Part shown: one piece after another, positions 27,770-36,466 of the stretch
Layout: the number at the start of each line of letters is the position of its first letter
Numbering within the stretch: position 1 is the stretch's first letter
Assembly (NCBI GenBank): GCA_021545585.1
Contig: JAJRTF010000119.1
Span: 1-43,380, forward strand
Length of the DNA: 43,380 nt
Direction of reading: 5' to 3'
Source: Zetaproteobacteria bacterium
GTDB lineage: Bacteria > Pseudomonadota > Zetaproteobacteria > Mariprofundales > Mariprofundaceae
Position numbers and translations under genes: made by a program
Notes under the pieces: generated by a model
The model's input: the letters and a program-made list of their open reading frames with translations, nothing else
What the model was told of the DNA's origin: nothing
Database searches by the model: none

Positions 27770-30700
27770 GTGAGCAGGCGCGCCTGCTGGCCAGAGATCC
27801 CGCCCGTTCCTGTCTGGTGCAGGCACCGGCGGGCGCCGGCAAGACGGAACTTCTGACTCAGCGTATTCTGGCTTTGCTGGCCATGGTCGATGAGCCGGAA
27901 GAGATTCTGGCGCTGACCTTCACCCGCAAGGCTGCGGCCGAGATGCGCAGACGTGTGATTGAGGCGCTGGCTGCCGATGAACCGGCAGCAGATGCATCGG
28001 CACACAGGAAAGAAACATGGCTGCTGGCGCAGCAGGCGAAGGCGCGCTCGGAAGAATGTGGCTGGCATTTACTGCAGCATCCTGCCCGTCTGCGTATGAT
28101 GACGCTGGACAGCCTGACGCATGCGCTGGCACGGCAATCGCCACTATTATCGGGTCTGGGGGCCATGCTCCGCCCATCCGAGCATGCTGTCGCCTTATAT
28201 CGCGAGGCGGCTGAAGCAGCCTTGAATGAAGCCATCAAACTCTATCCCGATGATGCCGGGGCGGTGCTGCTGCATCAGGATCATCAGACTGTCGCCGTAA
28301 TTCAGCTGCTGGCCGATATGCTGGCCAAACGCGAACAATGGCTGGAAGAGGTGGCGGCTCATGCCCGCGATATGGATGCCCTGCGTCTGATGCTGGAAAG
28401 CAATCTGGCGACGATGATGATCGGACAGTTGCAGGCCTGCGATGTGATGCTTCCACCGCTGATGAAAACAAGGCTTCCGGCACTGATGCAGTTTGCGGCC
28501 GCTCATCTGCAGGATGCGGCGTTTGCCGAACAGCTTGCTGCAATGGACCGCTGGCCGGACACCACGCTTGAGCAGCTGCCGGCATGGAAGCTGATCGCCA
28601 GCTTTCTGCTTGTGAAAGATGCCCCTGCTTTTCGAAAGAGCGTCAATAAAACCCAGGGCTTCCCTGCCGATAAGGCGTTTGCTGAACAAAAGACAGAGAT
28701 CAGAGAGATACTGGCTGAATTGGCGGAGCTTTCAGGTCTTGCCGAAGCCCTGCATGACCTGCGCCAGTTGCCTGATGCCGCAGCCATGGAGGACGGCCAG
28801 TGGCAGGTTCTGCAATCGCTGTTCGTGCTTCTGGTACTGGCCAACAAACATCTGCAGACAGTGTTTGCTGTCAGGGGCGAGGCGGACTTTACCGAGATTA
28901 CCCTGCGTGCCATGCAGGCACTGGCTGGCGACGGGACGTTGCAGGATACGCCGGCGGATCTGTTGCTCAAGCTGGATTATCGCATCCGCCATATCCTGGT
29001 GGATGAATTTCAGGACACATCATTATTGCAGATGAGGCTTTTACAGAAACTCAGCGAAGGCTGGCAGGAAGGGGACGGCATTCATCGCAGCCTGTTTATG
29101 GTGGGCGATCCGATGCAGTCCATTTATCGCTTTCGCAAGGCCGAGGTTGGGCTGTTTTTGAAAGCGGCGGACAATGAGGCCGGGTTGCCAGAGATTGAGG
29201 CATTGAATCTGGAGCGCAACTTCCGCTCAGCACCGGTGATTGTGGCATGGGTGAACCGGGCCTTTGGAGCCATATTTCCGAAGCGACAGAATCCGGTTTC
29301 CGGCGCCGTGACGCATGCTCCTGCGCTTGCGGCATTAACGCATGCCGGTTCTGTGAACCTGCATCTGCAGAGCGGCCGGGATGCCGGACTGGAAGCCGAG
29401 GCCGTGGTGGCACTGGTCGGGAAGGAACTGGCAAGGTCTGCCGCCGATGGAGGCGCACAGCGTATCGGTATACTGGCCCGCTCGCGCAAACACCTGCATG
29501 CCATTATGCCGGCGCTGTCCAGTTCCGGCATCCCGTTTCGCGCTATCAACATTCTTCCCCTGAACAAACGGCCGGAGGTGCGCCTGCTCAGGGCTGTGCT
29601 GCGGGCGCTGCTGCATCCGGTTGATCGCGAGTCATGGGCGGCAATCCTGCGCAGTCCGTGCTGCGGGCTGGATACATGTGATATGTATGCGCTGATGGGA
29701 GGTGATGACAGGCCTGTCTGGCGTATTTTGAACGATGAGGAGAAGTGCAGCCGGCTGAGTGCAAACGGACAGCAGCGGGCGGCATTTGTTCTGCAGGCAT
29801 TGGCACCCTGCATGGCAATCAGCGGCAAGATTCCTGTCCGTGATTTACTGACATCCGCGTGGTCGCGCCTGGGCATGCCCGGTCTGCTGGATAAACCCGG
29901 TTGTCAGAATATTCAGGCCGGCCTGAATCTGATCGAGTCGCTGGATATTGGCGGCCGGGTGGATTTCGAGTTGCTGGATGAGCGACTGAAGGATTTGTAC
30001 GCCGCTCCGGAAGCCTCGGAGCAGGCAGCCAGAGTGGAGTTATTGACCATGCATGGGGCCAAGGGGTTGCAGTGGGATGTGGTAATTCTGCCGGGTCTGG
30101 GGTTGGGCGGAGGCAAGGGGGATGCGCCGATGCTGGCGTTTTCCGAGGTCCCGCTTACTCATGGCGCGATTCCGCTGATGGCGGTCAGGGGTGGTATACG
30201 CCAGCCAGATGCTCTGTACAGGCTGGTGCAAAAGGTCGAAAAAACAAAGTATGACAATGAGTTGCAACGCCTTCTTTATGTGGCTTGTACGCGGGCGGAA
30301 ACAAAGCTACATATGCTTGGACATGTTTCCGAGAAAAATGGTGAGGCCGGCAAGGGTTCGTTATTGCACTGGCTTCTGTCTCACGGGGATGATTGTTTCG
30401 GCTCTGAGGTGCAGCAGATAAAGGCTGCGGACACCCCGGCTAAGCAGGGGCGGGTGCCGCTGATGCGTGTGGCTGAAGTTCCAAAGATTCCAGTGCCGGA
30501 AGAAAGCGGCACCTGTGAAGTCGAAACCGAATACGCCTGGGCCGGCGCTGAAGCTGCTCCGGTCGGCAATGCCGTGCATGCCGCCCTGCAGCATGTGGCT
30601 GAAAAGGGTGTAGAGCGCTGGACGGAGCAGGATTCCACAAATGAAGCTGAACGTATGCGTCGCATGTTGATGGCCGATGGGTTGTCGGGTGATTTGCTGG

Positions 30701-31098
30701 AAGACGCCTGTGTGCGCTGTATCCAGGGGCTGGATAAGGTTCTGGCCAGTGAGAAAGGGCGATGGATATTGTCCGGAGCGCATGATGATGCCCACTGTGA
30801 ATGGGCCCTGAGCAGCATGCCTCAGGGTAGGGTGTTGCATAAGGTGATTGATCGCAGTTTTATTGATTCCGACGGTGTGCGCTGGGTAGTGGATTACAAA
30901 ACAGCCTCGCACGAAGGCGGCGACATGGAGATGTTTCTGGCCAGTGAAGAGGAGCGCCACCGTCCGCAATTGCTTGCCTATGTGCAACTGCTCCGCTGCA
31001 TGGAGCCCGAGCGCGACATCAAAGCCGCACTCTATTTTCCGCTGCTCGATGCATGGCGCGCTTATACACTTGATGAATCACCGGTCGGACAAGTGTAA
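27766..31098 (+). CDS. AddA/RecB-like UvrD-family helicase-nuclease
   Basis: A 1110-residue SF1A helicase with fused nuclease. Walker A is PAGAGKT at 21-27. Other helicase motifs follow: ALTFTRKAAAEMRRR (motif Ia), ILVDEFQDTS (II), VGDPMQSIYRFRKAE (III), LTMHGAKGLQWDVVILPG (V) and LLYVACTRAETKL (VI). The C-terminus has the PD-(D/E)XK core WVVDYKTA with D1043 and K1045 and RPQLLAYVQLL. With the overlapping upstream gene it should form an AddAB-like enzyme that resects DNA ends for RecA. RecBCD subunits are not seen nearby. Confidence 0.9.
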   Translation: MSEQARLLARDPARSCLVQAPAGAGKTELLTQRILALLAMVDEPEEILALTFTRKAAAEMRRRVIEALAADEPAADASAHRKETWLLAQQAKARSEECGWHLLQHPARLRMMTLDSLTHALARQSPLLSGLGAMLRPSEHAVALYREAAEAALNEAIKLYPDDAGAVLLHQDHQTVAVIQLLADMLAKREQWLEEVAAHARDMDALRLMLESNLATMMIGQLQACDVMLPPLMKTRLPALMQFAAAHLQDAAFAEQLAAMDRWPDTTLEQLPAWKLIASFLLVKDAPAFRKSVNKTQGFPADKAFAEQKTEIREILAELAELSGLAEALHDLRQLPDAAAMEDGQWQVLQSLFVLLVLANKHLQTVFAVRGEADFTEITLRAMQALAGDGTLQDTPADLLLKLDYRIRHILVDEFQDTSLLQMRLLQKLSEGWQEGDGIHRSLFMVGDPMQSIYRFRKAEVGLFLKAADNEAGLPEIEALNLERNFRSAPVIVAWVNRAFGAIFPKRQNPVSGAVTHAPALAALTHAGSVNLHLQSGRDAGLEAEAVVALVGKELARSAADGGAQRIGILARSRKHLHAIMPALSSSGIPFRAINILPLNKRPEVRLLRAVLRALLHPVDRESWAAILRSPCCGLDTCDMYALMGGDDRPVWRILNDEEKCSRLSANGQQRAAFVLQALAPCMAISGKIPVRDLLTSAWSRLGMPGLLDKPGCQNIQAGLNLIESLDIGGRVDFELLDERLKDLYAAPEASEQAARVELLTMHGAKGLQWDVVILPGLGLGGGKGDAPMLAFSEVPLTHGAIPLMAVRGGIRQPDALYRLVQKVEKTKYDNELQRLLYVACTRAETKLHMLGHVSEKNGEAGKGSLLHWLLSHGDDCFGSEVQQIKAADTPAKQGRVPLMRVAEVPKIPVPEESGTCEVETEYAWAGAEAAPVGNAVHAALQHVAEKGVERWTEQDSTNEAERMRRMLMADGLSGDLLEDACVRCIQGLDKVLASEKGRWILSGAHDDAHCEWALSSMPQGRVLHKVIDRSFIDSDGVRWVVDYKTASHEGGDMEMFLASEEERHRPQLLAYVQLLRCMEPERDIKAALYFPLLDAWRAYTLDESPVGQV

Positions 31099-31129
31099 TT
31101 AAGCTGTCAAACCCGTTAGAGTTCGCCCT

Positions 31130-31750
31130 GTGTTTACAGGAATCATTCAGGATGTCGGAGAAATCAGGCTGGTCACGCCTGAGTCTGAGCAGACCCATAT
31201 GCAGTTTTTGACTTCACTGGACATGTCCGGCTGGCAGTTGGGCGACTCGGTGGCCGTGGACGGCTGTTGCCTGACCATTACCGAGTTTCCCGAGTCGCAT
31301 GTCTTTGCGGCCACGCTGTCCCTCGAAACCTTGGCTCTGACGCGTCTGGGGGGGGCTGAGGCCGGCTGGCGGGTAAATCTGGAGCCGGCCCTGCGCATGG
31401 GTGATGCCCTGGGCGGGCATATGGTCAGTGGCCATGTGGACGGACTGGTAGAGGTCATGGAAATCAGTGATGTGGGCGAACACCGGCAAATTACCTTTGC
31501 GGCACCCGATGCCATGGCGCGTTATATTGTTGTCAAAGGTTCGGTGACGCTGAACGGTGTCAGCCTGACGGTAAATCACGTGCAGGCGAATTGCTTTACC
31601 GTGAACCTGATTCCTCATACCTTGTCGCACACCAATCTTGCTGCCCTGCGTGAGGGTACGGTTGTAAACCTTGAAACGGATATGATGGGGCGCTATGTGG
31701 AGCGCCTACTGAGCTATGTTCCGTCCACATCTGATATGGAGAACCAATGA
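31130..31750 (+). CDS. ribE: Riboflavin synthase alpha subunit
   Basis: Makes riboflavin from two molecules of 6,7-dimethyl-8-ribityllumazine. The two lumazine-binding repeats are visible: the N-terminal MFTGIIQDVGEI with CCLTITE, and the second with GHMVSGHVDGLVEV and LNGVSLTVNHV. Length is 206 residues. It begins at a GTG at 31130, 31 bases after the helicase stop; the ribosome binding site is weak. No FMN riboswitch is present in this short gap. The next gene, ribBA, overlaps by four bases. Some naming schemes call this gene ribC. Confidence 0.93.
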   Translation: MFTGIIQDVGEIRLVTPESEQTHMQFLTSLDMSGWQLGDSVAVDGCCLTITEFPESHVFAATLSLETLALTRLGGAEAGWRVNLEPALRMGDALGGHMVSGHVDGLVEVMEISDVGEHRQITFAAPDAMARYIVVKGSVTLNGVSLTVNHVQANCFTVNLIPHTLSHTNLAALREGTVVNLETDMMGRYVERLLSYVPSTSDMENQ

Positions 31751-32967
31751 CGCTAGCAAGCAGTGAAGAGCTGATTGAAGAATTGCGCGCCGGCCGTATG
31801 ATTATACTGGCCGATGACGAGGATCGCGAGAATGAGGGCGATCTGGTTATGGCTGCCGAATGGGTAACCCCGGAAGCGATCAATTTCATGGCCACGCACG
31901 GTCGTGGCTTGATCTGTCTGGCGCTGACCGAAGAAAAAACCCAACAGCTGCAATTGCCGTTGATGGTCGCCAATACCAACAACAAATTCAAAACGAACTT
32001 CACGCTGTCGATTGAGGCCGCTGAAGGGGTGACGACGGGTATTTCCGCCTTTGATCGGGCCCATACCATCCGTACCGCTATCAGGGAGGATGCCCGGCCT
32101 TCCGACATCCATTCGCCGGGCCATGTGTTTCCGCTGCTTAGCCGCGATGGCGGCCTGCTGGTTCGCGCCGGCCATACCGAGGCGAGTGTGGACCTGGCCC
32201 GTCTGGCAGGATTGAATCCGGCAGGGGTGATCTGTGAGATCATGAACGAGGACGGCAGCATGGCTCGCATGCCGGAACTGAAGAAATTCGCCAGGAAACA
32301 TGATCTGAAGATAGGCTGTATTGCCGATGTGATCCGCCATCGCTTGCAGCATGATTCACTGGTTAAACGGGAAATCGATGTGCGCATGCCTACGGAATTC
32401 GGCGATTTCCGTTTGCTCGGCTACACCAATCTGGTGGATGCCGCTGAGCATGTGGCGCTGGTGATGGGTGATCCGGATCCTGAACGGCCATGTCTGGTGC
32501 GGGTGCATTCCGAATGTCTGACCGGTGATGTGTTTACCTCACGCCGCTGTGATTGTGGTTCACAATTGCATGCGGCCATGCGTCAGGTGACTGAAGCGGG
32601 CGAGGGTGTTGTTCTCTATTTAAGGCAGGAAGGGCGCGGCATCGGCCTGTTGAACAAACTGAAGGCCTACCAGCTGCAGGACAGCGGCCACGACACGGTT
32701 GAGGCCAACGAAAAGCTCGGCTTTAAGGCCGACCTGCGCGATTACGGTATCGGAGCCCAGATTCTGCGTGATATCGGCTTGCGCAAACTCAGGCTGCTGA
32801 CAAACAATCCGAAGAAAATTATCGCACTGGATGGCTATGGGCTGGAAGTAAGCGAGCGGGTACAGCTTCAGACCGAGCCGCATGAAGATAATATCGCCTA
32901 TTTGACTACCAAGCGCGAAAAGATGGGGCATATTCTGGATATAGGCGGGCATAAGTATGAGTCTTGA
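31747..32967 (+). CDS. ribBA: Bifunctional 3,4-dihydroxy-2-butanone-4-phosphate synthase / GTP cyclohydrolase II
   Basis: The N-terminal half (1-200) is DHBP synthase, with DDEDRENEGDLVMAAEWVT and HGRGLICLALTEE, making the four-carbon unit from ribulose 5-phosphate. The C-terminal half is GTP cyclohydrolase II, which opens the riboflavin pathway from GTP: the zinc ligands C257, C268 and C270 (SECLTGDVFTSRRCDCG) and RQEGRGIGL are present. Both active sites look intact. Length is 406 residues. The start overlaps ribE (ATGA) and the end overlaps ribH by 11 bases. ribD is not in this cluster. Confidence 0.97.
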   Translation: MTLASSEELIEELRAGRMIILADDEDRENEGDLVMAAEWVTPEAINFMATHGRGLICLALTEEKTQQLQLPLMVANTNNKFKTNFTLSIEAAEGVTTGISAFDRAHTIRTAIREDARPSDIHSPGHVFPLLSRDGGLLVRAGHTEASVDLARLAGLNPAGVICEIMNEDGSMARMPELKKFARKHDLKIGCIADVIRHRLQHDSLVKREIDVRMPTEFGDFRLLGYTNLVDAAEHVALVMGDPDPERPCLVRVHSECLTGDVFTSRRCDCGSQLHAAMRQVTEAGEGVVLYLRQEGRGIGLLNKLKAYQLQDSGHDTVEANEKLGFKADLRDYGIGAQILRDIGLRKLRLLTNNPKKIIALDGYGLEVSERVQLQTEPHEDNIAYLTTKREKMGHILDIGGHKYES

Positions 32968-33445
32968 TGCACCGCACCTGGCCGGCAATGTCAATGCAGC
33001 AGGCCTTTCAGTCGGTATTGTTGTCAGCCGCTTCAATGCTGATATTACCGAAGCCTTGCTGGTTGGCGCCCTGTCGGCGCTCAAGCTGCATGGCAGCAGG
33101 GATGAGAATATGACCATTGTCCATGTCCCCGGAGCCTTTGAAATCGGTACCATTGCCGCCCATATGGCTAATTCGGGGCGCTATGATGCGATTGTCTGTC
33201 TGGGTTGCATTATCCGTGGCGATACGGCGCATTTCGACTATGTTTGTCAGGGTGCCATGGATGCCATCGGTGAAGTAGCCCGGCGCGGGGATATCGGCGT
33301 TGGCAATGGTGTGCTGACCGTAGATAGCGTTGAGCAGGCACGCGAGCGTATTGGCGGCAGCCACGGGCACAAGGGTGAAGAGGCAGCGCTGACTGCTGTC
33401 GAGGTGGCGCGCCAGCTCGAACGGCTTGCCGGAATGGAGGAATAA
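32957..33445 (+). CDS. ribH: 6,7-dimethyl-8-ribityllumazine synthase
   Basis: Joins the pyrimidine and butanone units to form the riboflavin precursor lumazine. The family segments SRFNADITEALLVGAL, VPGAFEIGTIA and LGCIIRGDTAHFDYVC are present, with VLTVDSVEQA and HKGEEAALTAVE following. The 162 residues match the usual length. It overlaps ribBA by 11 bases and is followed directly by nusB at a TAAGTG junction, the common ribH-nusB order. Confidence 0.97.
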   Translation: MSLDAPHLAGNVNAAGLSVGIVVSRFNADITEALLVGALSALKLHGSRDENMTIVHVPGAFEIGTIAAHMANSGRYDAIVCLGCIIRGDTAHFDYVCQGAMDAIGEVARRGDIGVGNGVLTVDSVEQARERIGGSHGHKGEEAALTAVEVARQLERLAGMEE

Positions 33446-33883
33446 GTGGCCAATCGTCATCAGGCCAGAGAATCAGCTCTGGAGACATTATATGCCTGGC
33501 ACAGTGCCCAGCAGGATGGCGGTATGATCCCCGGTCTTTTGGCCAGCCGTCTGGCGCATGAAGATCGCGGCGACCAGGATGCTGAGTATTTTCGTGATAT
33601 TGTTCACGGTGTTACCGAGCATGTGAACGAACTGGACGAGTTGATCAGCAGCGCCGTGCGCAGCCGGAGCCTGCGCTCAGTCGCCCATATCGAACATAAT
33701 GTGATTCGCATGGCTGTATGGGAAATGCAGAACCATCTGGAAATCCCTTATCGCGTGATTATCAATGAAGCACTGGAGCTGACTCGCGCCTATGCCGGCG
33801 AGGCTCCGCGCGGTTTTATCAATGGTGTGCTGGACAATCTTGCCAGGAAACTGCGTCCGAATGAAGTCAAACGCCGGGTATAG
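33446..33883 (+). CDS. nusB: Transcription antitermination factor NusB
   Basis: NusB binds boxA RNA with NusE in rRNA antitermination. The N-terminus RHQARESALETLYAWH and the C-terminal segment EIPYRVIINEALELTRAYAGEAPRGFINGVLDNLARKLR are typical. Length is 145 residues (139 in E. coli). It starts with GTG immediately after the ribH stop. It closes the rib cluster; no clear terminator follows. Confidence 0.96.
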   Translation: MANRHQARESALETLYAWHSAQQDGGMIPGLLASRLAHEDRGDQDAEYFRDIVHGVTEHVNELDELISSAVRSRSLRSVAHIEHNVIRMAVWEMQNHLEIPYRVIINEALELTRAYAGEAPRGFINGVLDNLARKLRPNEVKRRV

Positions 33884-33930
33884 GGACCTGTGCACGCCCC
33901 CGTTTCGACCATGATCGACAGTCATTCAAA

Positions 33931-34320
33931 TCATCCAGCCTGATAGGCAGCCATAAGTGCAGCCTTGATGTCAGGCTGGCTATCCAGATCCTTAATGCCC
34001 AGGTAGGTGGATGCGATCGGCTGTAATATCTGCAGAATTCTGTCCTCCAGCCATACTGCCCGGAAGCCTTCCAGATCAAACTCGCCGTTGTGGACAAAGT
34101 TGCTGGCAAGGCCTGTCGGGTTGCTGAAATGCAGCGGTTCCATGATCATGATATCGAACTCATGGGAATAGCTTCCTATACCATTCTCGGCAGCCAGTAT
34201 GCGATACATTTGAGACATGGGGTCCTCGTCGCGCATGCACTGATCCAGTGGGACGATTGCAGACGGCTTGTGACATTCACCCTTAAAATAGAACTCCAGA
34301 CTGACTTCAACATGATTCAT
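33931..34320 (-). CDS. Conserved-looking hypothetical protein
   Basis: I do not recognise this 129-residue protein. It starts at 34320 behind AAAGGTGG at a good distance, and the longer frame to 34368 is less likely. It is acidic, has no signal peptide or membrane segment, and begins with a strand-like MNHVEVSLEFYFKGECHKPS. The middle has HEFDIMIMEPLHF and FVHNGEFDLEGFRAVWLED. The good start signal and codon use like its neighbours support a real gene. It is divergent from the alcohol dehydrogenase gene with 65 bases between. Confidence 0.6.
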   Translation of the reverse strand: MNHVEVSLEFYFKGECHKPSAIVPLDQCMRDEDPMSQMYRILAAENGIGSYSHEFDIMIMEPLHFSNPTGLASNFVHNGEFDLEGFRAVWLEDRILQILQPIASTYLGIKDLDSQPDIKAALMAAYQAG

Positions 34321-34385
34321 GATCACCACCTTTCTGTGCTTGCCTCGGGATGCAAATGCTACCCGCATGGGCTACGATGCCCAGC

Positions 34386-35567
34386 ATGATTAAGCCTTTT
34401 TTCTTTGCCTCTACTCCGCATATCCATTTTGGTGCCGGGCATCGGGATAAGCTGATGGCCATCCTTGAAGGCTATGGCAAAAAAGTACTGCTTGTAACCG
34501 GCGGCGAATCATTCGATGCGTTACCGCTATGTCAGGCACTGCTGCAGGAACTGGAGACTTCGTTCGAGATTGTACGGGTGCGGGTCACGGGTGAACCGTC
34601 ACCGCAACTGGTGGATGACAGCGTGCGGGAGTATCAGGCATGGGGTCCAGATGCGGTTCTGGCTATCGGGGGTGGTAGCGCCGTCGATGCAGGCAAGGCG
34701 ATTGCCGGGTTGCTGCCAAGCGGTGATTCAGTGATGGAATATCTGGAGGGGGTAGGGGCCGGCAAAGCGTATGCAGGGCCTGCAACGCCATTTGTCGCGA
34801 TGCCGACAACGGCTGGGACGGGCGGGGAAACCAGCAAGAATGCCGTACTGTCGCTGATCGGGCCGAATGGCTTTAAAAAATCCTTTCGCGATGAGGCGCT
34901 TGTGCCGGCGCACATCATCCTGGATCCGGAAATGACTGTTTCCTGCCCGCCTGAGGTGACTGCGGCATGTGGCATGGATGCATTCACACAGTTGCTCGAG
35001 TCCTATGTTTCATGCAAGGCCAACCCTATGACCGATGCACTGTGTTTAAGTGCTCTGCAACGTGTCCGGAACAGCCTGCCGAAAGCTTTTGGATGCGGGG
35101 ATGATATGTCCGCACGTGCCGATATGTTATATGCCTCATCGATCTCAGGTCTGACGCTGGCCAATGCCGGCCTTGGCTCAGTGCATGGGCTGGCATCGCC
35201 ACTGGGCTCATTTTTCCCAATTCCGCACGGCGTGGCCTGCGCGACGCTGCTGCATGAGGCAGCAGCGCTGAACATCCGGGCTATGCAGTCACGCGAGCCG
35301 GAAAACGAGGCTTTGAAGCGCTATGCAGAGGCGGGGAGGGTGATGCTGGGAGATCATATGCTCAATGATGAGCAGGCGCGTTCAGCACTGCTGGCCTTAC
35401 TGGCGGACTGGATCGCCCGGTTTGGCATCGCAGGACTTTCCAGATACGGGGTCCGGGAAGTGGATATTCCAAGGCTTATCACCAATATCAGTGGTGGTAG
35501 CATGAGCGGCAACCCGATTGTGCTTGAGGAAGTAGAGCTTGAGGGTCTTATTCGCTCGCGTCTTTAG
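34386..35567 (+). CDS. Iron-containing alcohol dehydrogenase family protein (Fe-ADH fold)
   Basis: A 393-residue group III dehydrogenase with the NAD(P) segments AIGGGSAVDAGKAIAG and AMPTTAGTGGETSKNAV. Of the four metal ligands (D, H, H, H in FucO at 196, 200, 263, 277) three are kept: D198, H267 and H281. The second position is Q202 (GMDAFTQLLE) rather than His, so the metal or its affinity may differ; the substrate is unknown. The start at 34386 gives MIKPFFFASTPHIHFG, while the frame extends to 34350. The last 20 bases overlap the convergent pgsA end. Confidence 0.87.
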   Translation: MIKPFFFASTPHIHFGAGHRDKLMAILEGYGKKVLLVTGGESFDALPLCQALLQELETSFEIVRVRVTGEPSPQLVDDSVREYQAWGPDAVLAIGGGSAVDAGKAIAGLLPSGDSVMEYLEGVGAGKAYAGPATPFVAMPTTAGTGGETSKNAVLSLIGPNGFKKSFRDEALVPAHIILDPEMTVSCPPEVTAACGMDAFTQLLESYVSCKANPMTDALCLSALQRVRNSLPKAFGCGDDMSARADMLYASSISGLTLANAGLGSVHGLASPLGSFFPIPHGVACATLLHEAAALNIRAMQSREPENEALKRYAEAGRVMLGDHMLNDEQARSALLALLADWIARFGIAGLSRYGVREVDIPRLITNISGGSMSGNPIVLEEVELEGLIRSRL

Positions 35568-36150
35568 TGACCTGCACGGGCTTTGCGTCTTTGCCGTTAG
35601 ATTCCGGCTTCCGGACCAGCTCGGGCCATGCCTTATGCATATATTCGTAAGCGGACCAGAGAGTCAGGATTGCAGCAAGCCACAGTAATATCACGCCGAC
35701 CAGATGAAAGTTGAAGCCGTATAAGGTGTTGTGAATCAGCAGGCTGCCGATGGCCAGCATCTGAATCATGGTTTTCCATTTGCCCAGCAGTGATACCTTT
35801 ACAATGCTGGCACGCTCGGCCAGCCACTCGCGTAATGCTCCGATGGCAATCTCACGACCAATGATGATAATGGCCAGAATAGCAGGTGCACGTTCATCGG
35901 CGACCAGCAGCACCAGAGCTGAGGCCACCAGCAGCTTGTCTGCTACCGGGTCCAGGAAGCGCCCGAATGCAGTTTCTTCATTACGGGAACGAGCCAGATA
36001 ACCATCCAGCCAGTCGGTGAGGGCGGCAATGGTAAACACAAGCGCCGACAGATAGTAGGCAATCGTACCAGGCAGATAAAAGGCGACGATGAACAGAGGA
36101 ATCAGCAGTACGCGACCTACGGTCAACTGGTTGGATATGGTCCATTTCAT
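35548..36150 (-). CDS. pgsA: CDP-diacylglycerol-glycerol-3-phosphate 3-phosphatidyltransferase
   Basis: This inner-membrane enzyme makes phosphatidylglycerol phosphate, the first committed step to phosphatidylglycerol and cardiolipin. The CDP-alcohol phosphatidyltransferase motif DGx2ARx8Gx3Dx3D is intact (DGYLAR ... GRFLDPVAD). Several hydrophobic segments follow, such as LVASALVLLV and PAILAIIIIGREIAIGAL. The ATG at 36150 gives 200 residues (182 in E. coli), with a longer tail KPESNGKDAKPVQVTKDASE; TTG 36159 and GTG 36156 are alternatives. Its end overlaps the Fe-ADH gene by 20 bases on the opposite strand. Confidence 0.95.
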   Translation of the reverse strand: MKWTISNQLTVGRVLLIPLFIVAFYLPGTIAYYLSALVFTIAALTDWLDGYLARSRNEETAFGRFLDPVADKLLVASALVLLVADERAPAILAIIIIGREIAIGALREWLAERASIVKVSLLGKWKTMIQMLAIGSLLIHNTLYGFNFHLVGVILLWLAAILTLWSAYEYMHKAWPELVRKPESNGKDAKPVQVTKDASE

Positions 36151-36240
36151 AAGCACCAAGTATCACTCTTGTGAGGCCAGCGTAAAGGCTTTAATCAGGC
36201 TCGATATTGCCCAAGGCCTTGCAAATAAAGAGGCTCTGCC

Positions 36241-36456
36241 TTCTATCCACAGATTCTGTGGATAACTGTGTGGATAGATTGGCTCGGTGGCATGGCCATG
36301 CAGCATAAAAAAAACGCATAACTAAGCTGCCTAAAAAACGGGCATATTAAAAATCAACCTAATAACAATATGTTATGGTGATATACTCATGTTATAAATC
36401 GGCAGCTCGGGCTAATTGTTAAAGTTGTTTCACCTGTGATGCCCGGCGGTGGATAA
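36241..36456. other. Clustered DnaA-box-like sequences with an AT-rich tract (possible oriC)
   Basis: The 316-base gap between pgsA and trmL has no gene. It holds a perfect DnaA box, TGTGGATAA at 36257-36265, with one-mismatch boxes at 36243-36251 (CTATCCACA), 36269-36277 (TGTGGATAG) and 36448-36456 (GGTGGATAA). The first two form a 10-base inverted repeat around one base (36244-36264), and the third is 12 bases further on. Between the outer boxes lies an AT-rich stretch, about 36305-36420. This combination is what a bacterial replication origin looks like. A DnaA-titration or DnaA-controlled regulatory site is the alternative. No dnaA, dnaN, gidA or rpmH lies nearby. Confidence 0.45.
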
Positions 36457-36466
36457 AAGCGCCTGC

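Noticed and set aside
31099-31129. FMN riboswitch before ribE
   Set aside because: The gap between the helicase stop and ribE is only 31 bases, too short for the RFN element, and none of its conserved parts is seen.
31596-32387. A 263-codon open frame on the minus strand
   Set aside because: Antisense to ribE and ribBA, Ser/Arg-rich and without domain features, so a shadow.
36354-36367. IHF site in the AT-rich part of the possible origin
   Set aside because: AATCAACCTAATAA matches the consensus only with a mismatch in the core TTR, too weak to call.
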